Shown in pieces: positions 1-12,700 of a stretch of DNA of 64,000 nt. Source of the stretch: Branchiostoma floridae (lineage: Eukaryota; Chordata; Leptocardii; Amphioxiformes; Branchiostomatidae). Positions within the stretch are counted from its first letter, which is position 1; every line of letters starts with the position of its first letter. Both the position numbers and the translations under genes were made by a program. The stretch covers positions 30,544,511-30,608,510 of the forward strand of contig NC_049981.1 in the NCBI RefSeq assembly GCF_000003815.2, in the 5' to 3' direction. The notes below the pieces were generated by a model. The model saw nothing but the letters and a program-made list of their open reading frames with translations, did no database searches and had not been told where the DNA came from.

Positions 1-255
1 AGGAGAGGGAGGGGGAAGAGATGATAGATGTGAGAAGGAAGAGTAAATAAAAATGATCATAATAGAGGAAATAGAGAGATTGATGATATAGGATGTAGAA
101 AAGAGATAGAAGAGAAGGAAGGAAATATAAGGAGGTATAATTTGTTTATAAGGATATAAACTGAAGGTTGAAAAAGAGTAAAGAATAAGAGAGGGAGAAA
201 TGAGGAAGATTGATACTGACTGATTATGATATGGGAAGAAAGATAGGGATTCATA
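1..255. repeat. Purine-rich low-complexity tract
   Basis: The + strand is almost entirely A and G (AGGA, GGAAG and GAGAG words) for about 250 bases, with T in scattered TGAT/TATA words. The minus-strand open frame here is a by-product of composition. It probably lies in an upstream annexin intron. No exon is visible. Confidence 0.7.
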
Positions 256-663
256 TTTGTGTAGGCTATATGATAATAACGTTAATGCCCCGCCTTATCC
301 TCACCAAAGTATGCACGGATCAAATTTCGTGATCCACTTATACCTTAGTGTATACCAATGGTCATAACATCACATGTCTGTAACTCTTCGCAAGTTTACG
401 TTCTGAAGTGATCGGTCATCAGTATTGATCCTGAAGAAGACGACAGTGGTCGTTGAAAACTTGATCCGTGTTTTCCATTGTGAAAGACGAAAGATAACGG
501 ATGTTATCTAAAATGTCTGATCATATCCAGTTGCTTGAGTAACTACTATTTGGCGTATCTTATTACCTGGATGTCTAACCTTCATTGATGAACTGGAAAT
601 GCATTTTCCTTTGAATTATAAACAATCAGAATTTTGCATCACGATTGCTTCCCTCCGTTCCAG
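256..663 (+). other. Upstream annexin intron sequence
   Basis: Unique-looking AT-rich sequence with no coding exon that I can support. It ends in the pyrimidine-rich acceptor of the first visible annexin exon (TTCCCTCCGTTCCAG, ending at 663). Confidence 0.5.
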
Positions 664-771
664 CCGGCCCCCCACCCCCGGGAGCAGCTGTCCCAGGGTT
701 CACAGCCCCGGGGATTCCCCAGCCCCAGGGACAGGACTACTCCCAGGGCATACCGGGACAATACCCCCAGG
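664..771 (+). CDS. Annexin exon: Pro/Gly-rich arm, first visible
   Basis: Acceptor TTCCAG is followed by 108 bp open in frame, with donor GTAAGC. Phase 1 at both ends. The product is Pro-rich ([15 protein letters not shown], then QGQDYSQG and GQYPQG), as expected for the annexin A7/A11 low-complexity arm. An upstream exon must supply the first base of the first codon. Confidence 0.8.
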
Positions 772-3700
772 GTAAGCACCTCAGTGTAAATCTAACACTA
801 GTTCACCTTTATCCATGTGGTAACCTACTGTAAATTCAGAAATGTTCGCGGTGGTTTTATGTTTGCGTTTTTTGCGGACTTAAAATCACTGCGAACATTT
901 TTCCATTATAGTTTTTGACATCAGTCCATGGCGCTACCGCAAACTTAAAACCACTACGAATATCGTGGTTTTATTGGCACAGGGGGGGGGGGGCAAAAAA
1001 GAATAACCTGATTTGTGGTTTCTTTATGTGTCATTTTTTGTGCTTTGAACATAAATTATGTTAGTGCGTCATATCACATGATTAGTTGACTCAAAACTAC
1101 AATGTAACTCACCTCACGCTTCTAAATATGATTTACAGGTACCGTTGTAGAAAGAAATTAACGATGGCTTTCTAAATCTGTTCTCCTTTGGCCTCAGAAT
1201 TGTTATTTTCTTGGACCTGTAAGCCCCAGAACCTTGGACCTGTAAGCCACCTGACTATCTGACAGTACTGTTCATTCTCTAATCAGTCTAAAAACCAGCC
1301 TTAAGCCTTAAACTGCCAGAGTTTCAGCGCTATAAAATGCTATCAGTGCCAGGGTTGGCTGCTGACCTCCAAAAAGAACCCCCCGAACAAGGCCGAAGTC
1401 CCTAACTTCCGGGGTTCGTGCGCTATGCGCGCGCAAAGTTGCTACTTCGGGGGAATACGCTATCCCGGATATATCCGGGTGCGGCACACTGGACATGTAT
1501 ATGTGACGGATTTATCCGGGTTTGGCAGTTTAAGGGTTAAGACTTAACAAGTCTAAAAACCAGTCCTAAGACTACTGATTTTGTTCTGTTTTTTTTTTTT
1601 CTGGTCCATCAAGAAATGCTGGTTTTGACTATAACTTGGAAAACATGTCTCTAATGATGTACCCTATTATGCTTCTCTCTTTCACACCAGGACAAGGAAG
1701 CTACAACTCCTCTATTGGATTTGGTACAGTCTGCCTTAATTATTCTTCCCCCTACTAATACATCCAGGGTAGTTTCATTTGCAGGGCTTGGTCTGAGGGA
1801 GGTGGCTCGCTGGGTTTAATGGGGCTTTTGATATTTATCATGATGAGGCCAAACCAATTCTATTTGACTCTGTTATTTCTCGGATTTTCTCAGAAAAAAA
1901 TTGGGTCGGTCGGTTGAAAAAGAAAATAAAGAAAAAACTTTTGCAAAAAGTAGGGGTTAGGAGAGATCGAGGGGTTTCCTCAAGTCACAGATAATTAAGA
2001 GGGTTCCTGGTAGCAAAGTCAAAGTTTGAAAAAAAAATTATAAACATACTGTCCAAAATAGGCAAGTACAGCTACTGGAATTTGAGGCCCATAGTTAATT
2101 TGAGAAAGGAGAGGCAGTGAAAATTTGTCAACACGTGGTGTACGTGTAGCCATCAATTTGAAATTTTTTTTTTTTAATTGGAAAAAATAGGGTAGGGAAA
2201 TCCGAGAAACTACTAATAAAATTGGTGTGGCCTGATATTCAATACCGTTTCCACAGTTGGGCATTGTGCAGTACCTAGAACTTGACAATTAGAAATGTTC
2301 TTGTAGTATAAATGCATGACAAACACCATAAGATGTAGAATCATATGTTAAGTATCAAAAGCTTTCAAAAACATCAGACTGATATTACATTTTTTTTTTA
2401 CTAACACTATTTTCATCTGGCTTGTGGCCTGCTCCACTTTCATTGGGGAATTCCAATAGAGCATCCTGTAAAATGTAATTATAGGCTTTTTGTGTCAAAA
2501 TCAAGAACACAAAAAGAGAAATAAACAGTCCTGGATTTCCAAAATTTCCCAGAATTGTCAGTATGGTGCAACGTTAATCAGTATACAGGGAAGTTTTTAT
2601 ATTCTTGAGTTAGATTGAAGAATAGGCCACACTATATCATCCTCATCATCATTATTCATCCTCTATTTTGAGGTGCAGCAAGTAAAGTCTAATTTCCAGA
2701 ACTGTCTGTCTCTCATCGCAGTGAGAAGTCCTAATCAGCCCTCTAGGCCAGTTTCTGACTCAATAAGTTTCTTCAAAGTTAGCCTTCGGTGACCAACATG
2801 TTTCTCACTCTACATAAATCAGGTGACCAGAACAGGAGTTTTCCGGCAGAGCCACATGGCCGGCAAGGAGTAGTCGCGTTGTTTAACAACAGAAGTAACA
2901 TTTGGTAATGACCCATGTAGCTGACTATTTGTAATGTGTTTCCACCATGGTGTATCATACACTACCCTTAAAATTCTTGTATAAGTACCATCAAGTTTTT
3001 TGGAGCCACACTTTAAACTGTAAAACCACATGTGCACTGTAGTAATGAGCAACTAAACCAAAAATTGCCCAGGATTCAAAAATGGTTGGAAAAGTAACAA
3101 CCTCATAACTCAAAATACATGTACCACCTTCACATTCAGGAAATTGCAGGTAAAACCAGAGCTGTGCAGGTATTTCTAATTTCTAATGAGTTACAGGCTT
3201 TATACATACAGAAGCACCCTTCAATGTGTCAGATGACAAATTCAAAATGGTGCTACAGTAGAAGCCATTTAATTGCACACACTATTTGCCCGAGCGTATT
3301 TTGTGCCATTATCCGGCTGGTGCAATAATGCGAAGTTGAACCGCGCCGGTTTAGGATTTGGGGATTCCGTACAGTTAACAGAAGTGTGCGTTAATCCATT
3401 GTACAATTAACTGGCTTCAACTGTACTAGGAGTTCAGTTCAGTTACTACTAGGAACATCTTCAAAACATTGTTGTTGCTGTTAAGGAAAAATTAATGCTG
3501 GTAAAATTTGCCCTGGTGACTGGTGACTGATTTTACACCTGTCCAGTGCAGCAAAGAAAAAAAGTCAGTATTTCGAACCACTGACCTGTGCTATCTTCCC
3601 TCCAGGTGGTCAGCCTGGGTACCAGCAGTCCGGCTACCAGCAACTGCCTGCGCCAGGCGGTTACCCACAAGCCCCTGCAGCTGGAGGCTACCCACAAGCC

Positions 3701-6700
3701 CCTGCGGCAGGCGGTTATCCACAAGCCCCTTCAGGCGGCGGCGGCTATCAGCAACCAGCCGCGCCATCTAACATCTACTCCGGCGGTGGCGGTGACCAGC
3801 CCCCACCCCCGGCCCAGCCGGCTGCGCCCAAACCTCAGGTGAGACCAGTGTTCAGGTTACGACATGGTCATATTGTAGGTCTGACGTGTCATAGGGTCTT
3901 GATGTTGATCAACCACTTAGAAGGATCTAGGACAGCTTTTTCCACAATAATAGTCAGCTGAATTTTGTATGGTACATGTACATGTACAACTGTTCGAATA
4001 ACGCCCTCAGATTGCAATCATACAATAATTGTATGACGAGAGTGTCCAGTTGAAGTCCTTAGAAGCAAAGCTTACTATCATTAGGTATGGATACCTGTAC
4101 ACCTAATTAATAAGCTTGCCCAGATAAAACCAAATATTGTTTAAAACTGTCTATGATGAGAAAGAAACCTACATGTATTGTATCTACTTTGCGGAACAAT
4201 GGATAATCTGAATGAAGAGCACCAAGACCTGTAGGTGTGGGTGTTCATACTAGTGTGTTAGATTTTGTATTACATTTACGATATGATTCAAAGTGCATTA
4301 TTATGTATTTTTTTTTTGTGCACCCTGAAGGAAGAACTGCCAGAGGTGAGACCTGCTGTGCCTAGCTGTCTGAGTCTCGCCTTCCCACACTATTGCACAA
4401 ACCTCTGACACTGCGTTTTGCTTCCAGGCTTTTGGGCTCCATCTGCGATTATACCTGTATGCACCTGAACTATGCATGGCCAGTTTGAACATTTGCCGTC
4501 ACTTTTTTATGACAATGAAAGCTTCTATCCCTTGAACTTGAAGTGGCTTTAATTGCTGTGGACACCTACCTTGTTTTTACCATTCAAGATACACCAATTT
4601 TTGATTTTTTAGTTTGTTGGCTCTCGGATTGAAGAAAATTTAAAATTGCTTACCTGGAATAACATAATGTAAACAAAGCCCCAGGACGGGGTTTACTTGT
4701 TACACTCAATTTTATGAAGTGAATACAGTTATATCCTGTTGTGTTTATGATGTCCACTTGCTGTACGTTGTATTTTCACTTTTAAAAAATTAGAGAACCA
4801 AGAAATTAACTTGGTGTGGCCCTATGTCTTAATACAAATGAGAAAGATGATATGATGCCTTCATAAAGAATTCTGCTGAATGACAGTACAATGTCATAAC
4901 CTGACCGAATTGCACTCCAACGGCTTGCACAACGCAGCCAACTCATGAGGTGCATGTAGAGGTTACCCCACAGATGTAAAGGTGAATTTAATATGTAATA
5001 TATTTCTACCGTATTGTCCGTTTAAGTCACCTTTAAGCCGTCTGTGTCTTCATCCCTTCAGGAAGTCCCTGAAGACCCTTTTGCAGGAGAAGAACTTCCC
5101 CGGACACCTACAGATGATGTACCTTTTCTTCTTCTTCTCTCACTAGTTCCTGCATGTCAGCCGTGCTGCTGTAGCTGCAATCAGCCGCTGACAATAAGAG
5201 ATTGTATAACACAGGCATTAAGTGTGGACTGCTGACTGTCATGAGATTTGTGACTTTTGCGCTTATGTCATAAAACATACTGAATTTTCTTCACATTGAA
5301 ACTGGAGTCTGTCTATTATACTAACACTCGTTCACCTTTATCTGTTGGGTAGCTTATATCCATTGTTTTTAAAAATGGTATTTAGGTATTTCAAGTCAAC
5401 AGTGATTTCAAATTGCAATATTTTTATGCGTCCTTTCACTTCATATCTTTAAGTGCCCTGTTTTTAAAGACAACGGATATAGGTTACCCCAAAGATAAAG
5501 GTGAACTAACGTTACATCTCTAGGGTGTTGTTTGCACAGTCACCTGTGTGTACTAGTGCAACGGTAGTGAACTCCTTTCTTGACTCCCTCTGTGTATCAT
5601 TCCTTCAGGAAGTCCCTGAAGACCCTTTTGCAGGAGAAGAACTTCCCTGGACACCTACAGATGATGTACCTTTTCTTCTTCTTCTTCTCTCACTAGTTCC
5701 TGCATGTCAGCCGTGCTGCTGTAGCTGCGATCAGCCGCTGACAATAAGAGATTGTATAACACAGGCATTAAGTGTGGACTGCTGACTGTCATGAGATTTG
5801 TGACTTTTGCGCAAAGCCGCATATATCATAAAACATACTGAATTTTCTTCACATTGAAGTCTGTCTATTATACTAAAACATGTTCACCTTTATCTGTTTG
5901 GTTACCTACATTGTATATCTTTTTTTTAAACAGGGTATCTAGGAATTTCAAGTCAATGGACAGTGATTTCAAGTTGCAATATTTTCAAAGTATTGCATTT
6001 TTAAAACCACTTTTTGCATCCTCTGGCTCCTCTAAGTACCCTGTTTTTAAAAGCAATGGATATAGGCTACCCCACGGATAAAGGTGAACTGACGTTATAA
6101 TCTCTAGGGTGTTGTCTGTACAGTCGCCTGTGTGTACTAGTACAACAGTAATGAACTCCTCTCTTGACTCCCTCTGTGTATCATCCCTTCAGGAAGTCCC
6201 TGAAGACCCTTTTGCAGGAGAAGAACTTCCCTGGACACCTACAGATGATGTACCTTTTCTTCTTCTTCTCTCACTAGTTCCTGCATGTCAGCTGTGCTGC
6301 TGTAGCTGCGATCAGCTGCTGACAATAAGAGATTGTATAACACAGGCATTAAGTGTGGACTGCTGACTGTCGTGAGATTTGTGACTTTTGCGCTTATGTC
6401 ATAAAACATACTGAATTTTCTTCACATTGAAATTCGAGTCTGTCTATTATACTAACACTTGTTCACCTTTATCTGTGGGGTTACCTATATCCGTTGTTTT
6501 TAGAAACTGGGTATTTACAGGGATTTCAAATTGCAATATTTTCAAAATATTACATTTTTTAAAATCACTAATACTTTACACATCCTTTGACTTCATACTT
6601 CGGTATCTCTGTACCCTGTTTTTAAAGACAATGGATATAGGTTAACCCCACAGATAAAGGTGAACTAACGCCATATCTCTAGGGTGTTGTCCGTACAGTC

Positions 6701-9700
6701 ACCTGTGTGTACTAGTACAATGGTAGTGAACTTCTTTCTTGACTCTCTCTGTGTATCATCCCTTCAGGAAGTCCCTGAAGACCCTTTTACAGGAGAAGAA
6801 CTTCCCCGGACACCTACAGATGATGTACCTTTTGTTCTTCTCCTCTCACTAGTTCCTGCATGTCAGCCGTGCTGCTGTAGCTGCAATCAGCCGCTGACAA
6901 TAAGAGATTGTATAACACAGGCATTAAGTGTGGACTGCTGACTGTCATGAGATTTGTGACTTTTGCGCATATGTCATAAAACATGCTGAATTTTCTTCAC
7001 ATTGAAATTCAAGTCTGTCTATTATACAAATGTACTAACACTTGTTCACCTTTATTTGTGGGGTAACCTGTATCCGTTGTTTTTAAAAACTGGATATTTA
7101 GGGATTTCAAGTCAATGAACGGTGATTTCAAATTGCAATATTTTCAAAATATTACATTTTTTAAATCACTGATACTTAAAACATAATTTGACTTCATACT
7201 TCGGTATCTCTGTACCCTGTTTTTAAACACAATGGATATAGGTTACCCCACGGATAAAGGTGAACTAACATTGAATCTCTAGGGTGTTGTCCGTACAGTC
7301 ACCTGTGTGTACTAGTACAACGGTAATGATCTCCTTTCTTGACTCCCTCTGTGTATCATCCCTTCAGGAACCCCCTGAAGACCCTTTTGCAGGAGAAGAA
7401 CTCCCCCGGACACCAATAGATGATGTACCTCTTCTTCTTTTTCTTCTCTTACTAGTTCCTGCATGTCAGCTGTGGTGCTTTAGATGCAATCAGCCGCTGA
7501 CAATGAGGGATTGTATAACACAGGCATTAAGTGTGGACTGCTGACTGTCATGAGATTTGTGACTTTTGCGCTTATGTCATAAAACATACTGAATTTTCTT
7601 CATATTGACATTGAAGTCTGTCCTTTATACTAACAATTGTTCTCCTTTATCTGTGGGGTAACCTACATGTATATCCGTTGTTTTGAAAAACGGGGTATTT
7701 AGGGATTTTAAGTGGACAGACATTTCAAATTGCAATATTTTCAAAATATTACATTTTTTAAATCACTGACACTTCACACATCTTTTGACTTCATGCCGGT
7801 ATCTCTGTACCCTGTTTAAAAGACAATGGATATAGGTTATCCCACGGATAAAGGTGAACTAACGTTGTATCTCTAGGATGTTGTCACCTGTGTGTACTAG
7901 TACAAGGGTAGTGATCCCCCTTGACTCCCTCTGTGTATCATCCCTTCAGGAAGTCCCTGAAGACCCTTTCGGAGGTGAAGAACTTCCCCGGACACCTACA
8001 GATGATGTACCTTTTCTTCTTCTTCTTCTCTCACTAGTTCCTGCATGTCAGCTATCATGCTGTAGCTGCTGCATGGTAGTGCAGTTGTCGTGGGGTGCTT
8101 CATATCTCTGTGCTGCTACTGTGCCTTGTATGTACGTACAGTACATGTAGTTATAATAAAATATACCAGGGTCCTCCCTGTGATTTTTTCACAGCGTAGG
8201 GGGCATCTTAGTGCGGCATGTACAAAATGTAGAGCAGGTGTGGCATCCTCCCCCTGCAAATTCTTAAATGTACAAGCTATAACAATATTTTCTGCATTAT
8301 GAGGGCCAAATTTAATCAACATTTTGTTTTACCTTTCTTACAAAACGACAGAAAAGCCACCGACATGTACTGTATGTTGGTTGAAACGCAATGTACATGT
8401 ACATGTAGGGGTCCAAATCATAGCAAATTAAAGCTACATGTACAGGGGGATACAAGTCACAGCTTAGGGTCCCTGTAGATATACATGCACTGGCGAGAAC
8501 CATGATGTTAGCCACGTTGCTTTTAAATTTGTTGCATGGTAGTGCAGTTGTCCATGCTCTGTGCTGCTACTGTGCCTTGTATGTAGTTACATGTACATGT
8601 ACTATGCACAAGCTTCTCACAGCCCCAATTTACCAGACTGGTGGTTGTAGCTTCTACTGTAAATATGTACAAAGCTGCATTCTACATGTACTCAACTGTA
8701 GTCAAATCTTATTCTGGAGTACTAGAGCTTCATGAAAATGACTCATTATAAGGTATTGTCCTACTGTACATCAGATTCTGTACATCTGTCTTCTTTGCTT
8801 CTCATAGATCTTAAATTATTTTTCCTTGCAATCTGGTTTTCATAACTCAAGTTTACTTTAGGCATATATTTTTTTTAAGTATGCATATTAAAGCACTCAA
8901 TGACTCTTTTAATTAATTACTTTGTAAAGCTGCAATTCACTCCTTCAGGAACCCCCTGAAGACCCTTTTGCAGGCGAAGATCTCCCCCGGACACCCACAG
9001 ATGATGTACTTTTTCCTTCTTCTCTCTGTTATTCGTACATGTCGGCAACAAAGCAAAAAAGCTGCGTTTTATTGCAGTTGTTCTAGATGCTTTGATGTCT
9101 GATTTATTCCGTATCCTACACTGTATCAGTCATATACTTGTAATTCCCTCCATGGCATAAGACACCAGCTTTGCAGGCACAGTGCTGTGGAATAGATGCC
9201 ATATTTTCTGTGCTGCTTTACTGGATACTACAAAATGTACATTCAATTACTACGACTTGCTTTGCTTGTTGCCAACCCTGTTAACATGTACATCAGTCAG
9301 TGTAACTGCACTGTGTCATGGCATACTGGCTTTGCATCTAGTACTGTGGTGTAGAAGAGGCATTCTCTATGCTGCTATGTCTTAGTTTCTGTTTGTTTAA
9401 ACCTTTGTTTATTGCTGTATAATGTATGTTAGCGATTTGTCTTGACCGGACTGCAAGAGCTGTTTGAATGGGAACAAAGCCGCTGTCTGTCATGCTAGTT
9501 TCCCCATCATTCCTGATTTTTGATTTTTTCTTACAGAAACGCACCAACAATCCGTATCCCTGCTTGATTGTTTGCAGACCAATAGAATGCTTCTTACAGA
9601 TTGTTTTCCACAATTTACTTAATAGATATATTGCAGGCTATTAGAATATGATGATTAGCATATGAATATGCTGTACCTATTCATATGCTTCGGCAATCAG

Positions 9701-12700
9701 TTTTGCCTTTGTTTCCAGATGAAGATGATTACACTATATATTTGTATTTGCTTACACTTGTATTTGCAAGCCTTTAGAATGCTTGAAGTGCTTCATATTT
9801 TCAGGCATTTCCATTGTAGGCTCCGCCCCCTCAGCATATATGGTAGTAACCAGTCCTCATTTGCATTTCAAGCTTTGCCCCCCTCACCAAATATGGTAGT
9901 AACAAGTCCTCATTTGCATTTCAGGCTCCGCCTCCTCAGCCTGTCCCACCAACCCACGAGCTGTCCCAGATGTCCCTCGGGGGCTGGCAGCCTGGCCAGA
10001 CCCGCGGCACCGTCGTCCCTACGGAAAACTTCGACGCTGAGGAGGACGCTAAGATCCTACGCAAGGCCATGAAGGGAATGGGTACGTCTTAAGATATTTC
10101 TTGACTTCTTAAATCTACCATAATCTGACTTCAAGATTTCAAATTGAATAGTGTCTGTATTTTGCTTGTTTGAAATGTGAGAACCCATTTTTGCATGATG
10201 TTATTCTGTCTGTGTTGTGCTGTGTTTTGTTTCCCATCACAAAGTGATGAATCCAGGGCACAGTCATAGGTAAAACAATTTAACAACTTCTCCTAGGCAT
10301 TGTCCCATCTCTTTGACATTTTAGTGTCTTAAAGAGCCTATGACATTTTTCAAAAAGAGCCATTGAAAGCAGCAGACTATAAATAACTTCCCTTTTATTG
10401 ACAACAAAGCCATCTTTATTTATAGAAGTAGCAAAACCTTCCTCTTGCCACAGATACATATCGATGAGAAGGCTATGCTGGCTGGCTGAACAAAGTAACA
10501 CTACCCTTTTCAACCTCCTTGCTTAAACATTGTACCTTGATCTGAATGAAACAGCACTGCCAGTCTGTAGGTTTTCCCTGTGACAACCATTCTGTATAAC
10601 AGGTACAGATGAGAAGGCAATCCTGGAATTACTGACTGAACAAAGTAACACTTTAATAAACACTGTACCTTAATGTGAAGGAAACCGCACTGCCCGTTTG
10701 GCAGGTTTTCCCTGTGCTAACAAGACAACTGTTCAATCTGTATAACAGGAACTGATGAGAAGGCCATCCTGGAGCTGTTGGCTGAGCGCAGTAACGCCCA
10801 GCGACAGAAGATCAAGCTGCAGTTCAAGACCATGTATGGCAAGGTGGGGACAGTTTTTTTTTAAAACAAGATAGCAAGGTCATTGTCTCTGTTTTTGTCA
10901 GCAGGGCTAGCCCTTTGTAATAGCCATAGGCTAGTTGGGCAGCCCTGGCTGTGTGTGCTAAGCAGCCAAACCAAGAAATAAAATAGAATAAAAGAGTCTC
11001 TTTATTTAGTGACATACCAACCTGATGAAACTATAATTCATGGATTCCTGATGTCTTGTTTGCTTCCATACATGTACGTGTAGGACCTGATCTCGGACCT
11101 GAAGTCTGAGCTGAGCGGAGACTTTAAGGAGAGTGTGATGGCGTTGTTCGTCCCCACTACGGAGTACGACGCCTGGTGCCTCAACAACGCCATGGTGGTA
11201 CGTAAATTTACATTTACGCTTATCTTCTTATGACATTATTGCCCCATGGTCAAACACCAGCTTCCTAGATGCAATCTTATCTTATTGCTGTAACATATTA
11301 GACAACTTGTCCTGTTTCAGGTGTTGGCAAGATTTATTACATGAAGCAGCTTCTACCACATTGGATGATAAAAAGTTCCGCTCTACAGTATTCAAGAAAA
11401 AACCATCTCTGAAACATGTTAAATCAGGGATTTTGAGACTTACAATTGTCTTTTTTTAACTTAATTATGCTACAATTTTAAGTCCATGTTTATTTCATAT
11501 GGTACCAAAAAGCACACATTGTATGTTTCTGTGTTAACCCATGTTCAAAATGGTGGAACATTCTACAAAATAGAGCAGGACCTTTTTCTCCAGCTCCAAC
11601 TTTTTCATACTCCATGTACAACATGTGACCTCTAGCAGATCACACAGGTACTGCAGGGACATTAATCTCCAAACTCTCCCTCCCTCAGGGCCTGGGCACC
11701 AATGAGGAGGTGTTGATTGAGATCCTGTGCACTCGAACCAACGAGGAGATCGCAGAGATAGTCAGGGTCTACCGCGACAGTAGGTTTTACTTCTTCTCAT
11801 GTGCAAAATGTATCTGTTGTTGTGCTTGCAGGCTTACTTAGGCCATGCCAGTGGATTTACAAAGTCTTGGTTTATTTTTTTTAGATAGAATTTTGCAAGC
11901 AGAAATCATAAAAGCATAGGGCAGGAAGGAAAACTTAAATAAATTTGTATGGGTCAGTATGACCATATTCACTCCATAACACTGAGTGCACCAAGGCATA
12001 AACCTGGTCCTCTGGCTTTGTTTTCATTATGTTATTTCAATTAAGTATATCTTTTAGACCAACAGATTAAACTGATGTGGCCTTAGGATACACGTACCTG
12101 TACAATTTTTGTACTACTAGCCTCCTTTGTGGCATATGAGCGCTTCAGTTTGTTGTTCAATATATTTTGAAAATCACGAATCAGCACTCCCCAGTAGTAA
12201 ACACCAGTGCTCGTGGAAGGCCACGAAGGGGCTGCATATTAGATGGTCTTGTATCTTTTTTTTCTTCCTACCTTTGGTTGCTGTCTTCCTACAAAAAAAG
12301 AGCTGACAGTGTTATTAGAACCGTAGATTGTTACAAAGACCAAATTTAGAACAGAAACAATTCCTCAGCAGGAAAAATGTTAATGAATGAATGAACATTG
12401 CACATTTTTTATGTTGAGCTATAAATACAGATCATGAAAAAACATATTCAATATACATCAAACAGTGTCATTTTTCCCCTCAGAATTCCACCGCGACCTG
12501 GAGAAAGACGTCGTTGGGGACACAAGCGGACACTTCAAGCGTTTGCTTGTCTCCATGACAACGGTAAGGTGTACTGTCAAGTTGTTATATTTTGTCCAAG
12601 TTGTGTTTTGATGAAAACAAAGTGACAATGTGCCAAAAAGTGTTATTCATGTAACTGGATATGATTTTGGAAACGTCAGACGTTTCCTCTGATGTTTCCT

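Larger units (their letters stand above)
5040..8062 (+). repeat. Tandem array of about 580-bp exon-bearing units
   Basis: Six units spaced 547, 584, 575, 600 and 582 bp between exon starts. Each carries the exon acceptor TCCCTTCAG, the 57-bp exon, the CTTCTTCTT tract and GATTGTATAACACAGGC, and units 1-5 also contain a MITE-B copy ending GATAAAGGTGAACTAAC. Units are highly similar along their whole length, so the duplication is recent or homogenised. A seventh, diverged exon copy lies apart at 8949. Confidence 0.9.

Noticed and set aside
1-254. Minus-strand 65-codon frame
   Set aside because: Explained by the purine-rich composition: the complement is pyrimidine-rich and depleted of stops.
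3523-3842. Alternative frames over the Pro/Gly exon (Arg/Thr/Ser- and Pro/His-rich peptides)
   Set aside because: Shadows of the GGYPQAPA exon. Only the phase-1 frame joins neighbouring exons.
5119-5148. Ultra-short intron (GTACCT.. CTCACTAG) inside tandem unit 1
   Set aside because: GT and AG with a pyrimidine tract are present, but about 30 bp is below normal metazoan intron size, so I treat the CTT tract as microsatellite.
8090-8322. Overlapping frames on both strands downstream of exon copy 6
   Set aside because: Intron sequence with TACATGTA words, and no splice phase linking them to the annexin model.
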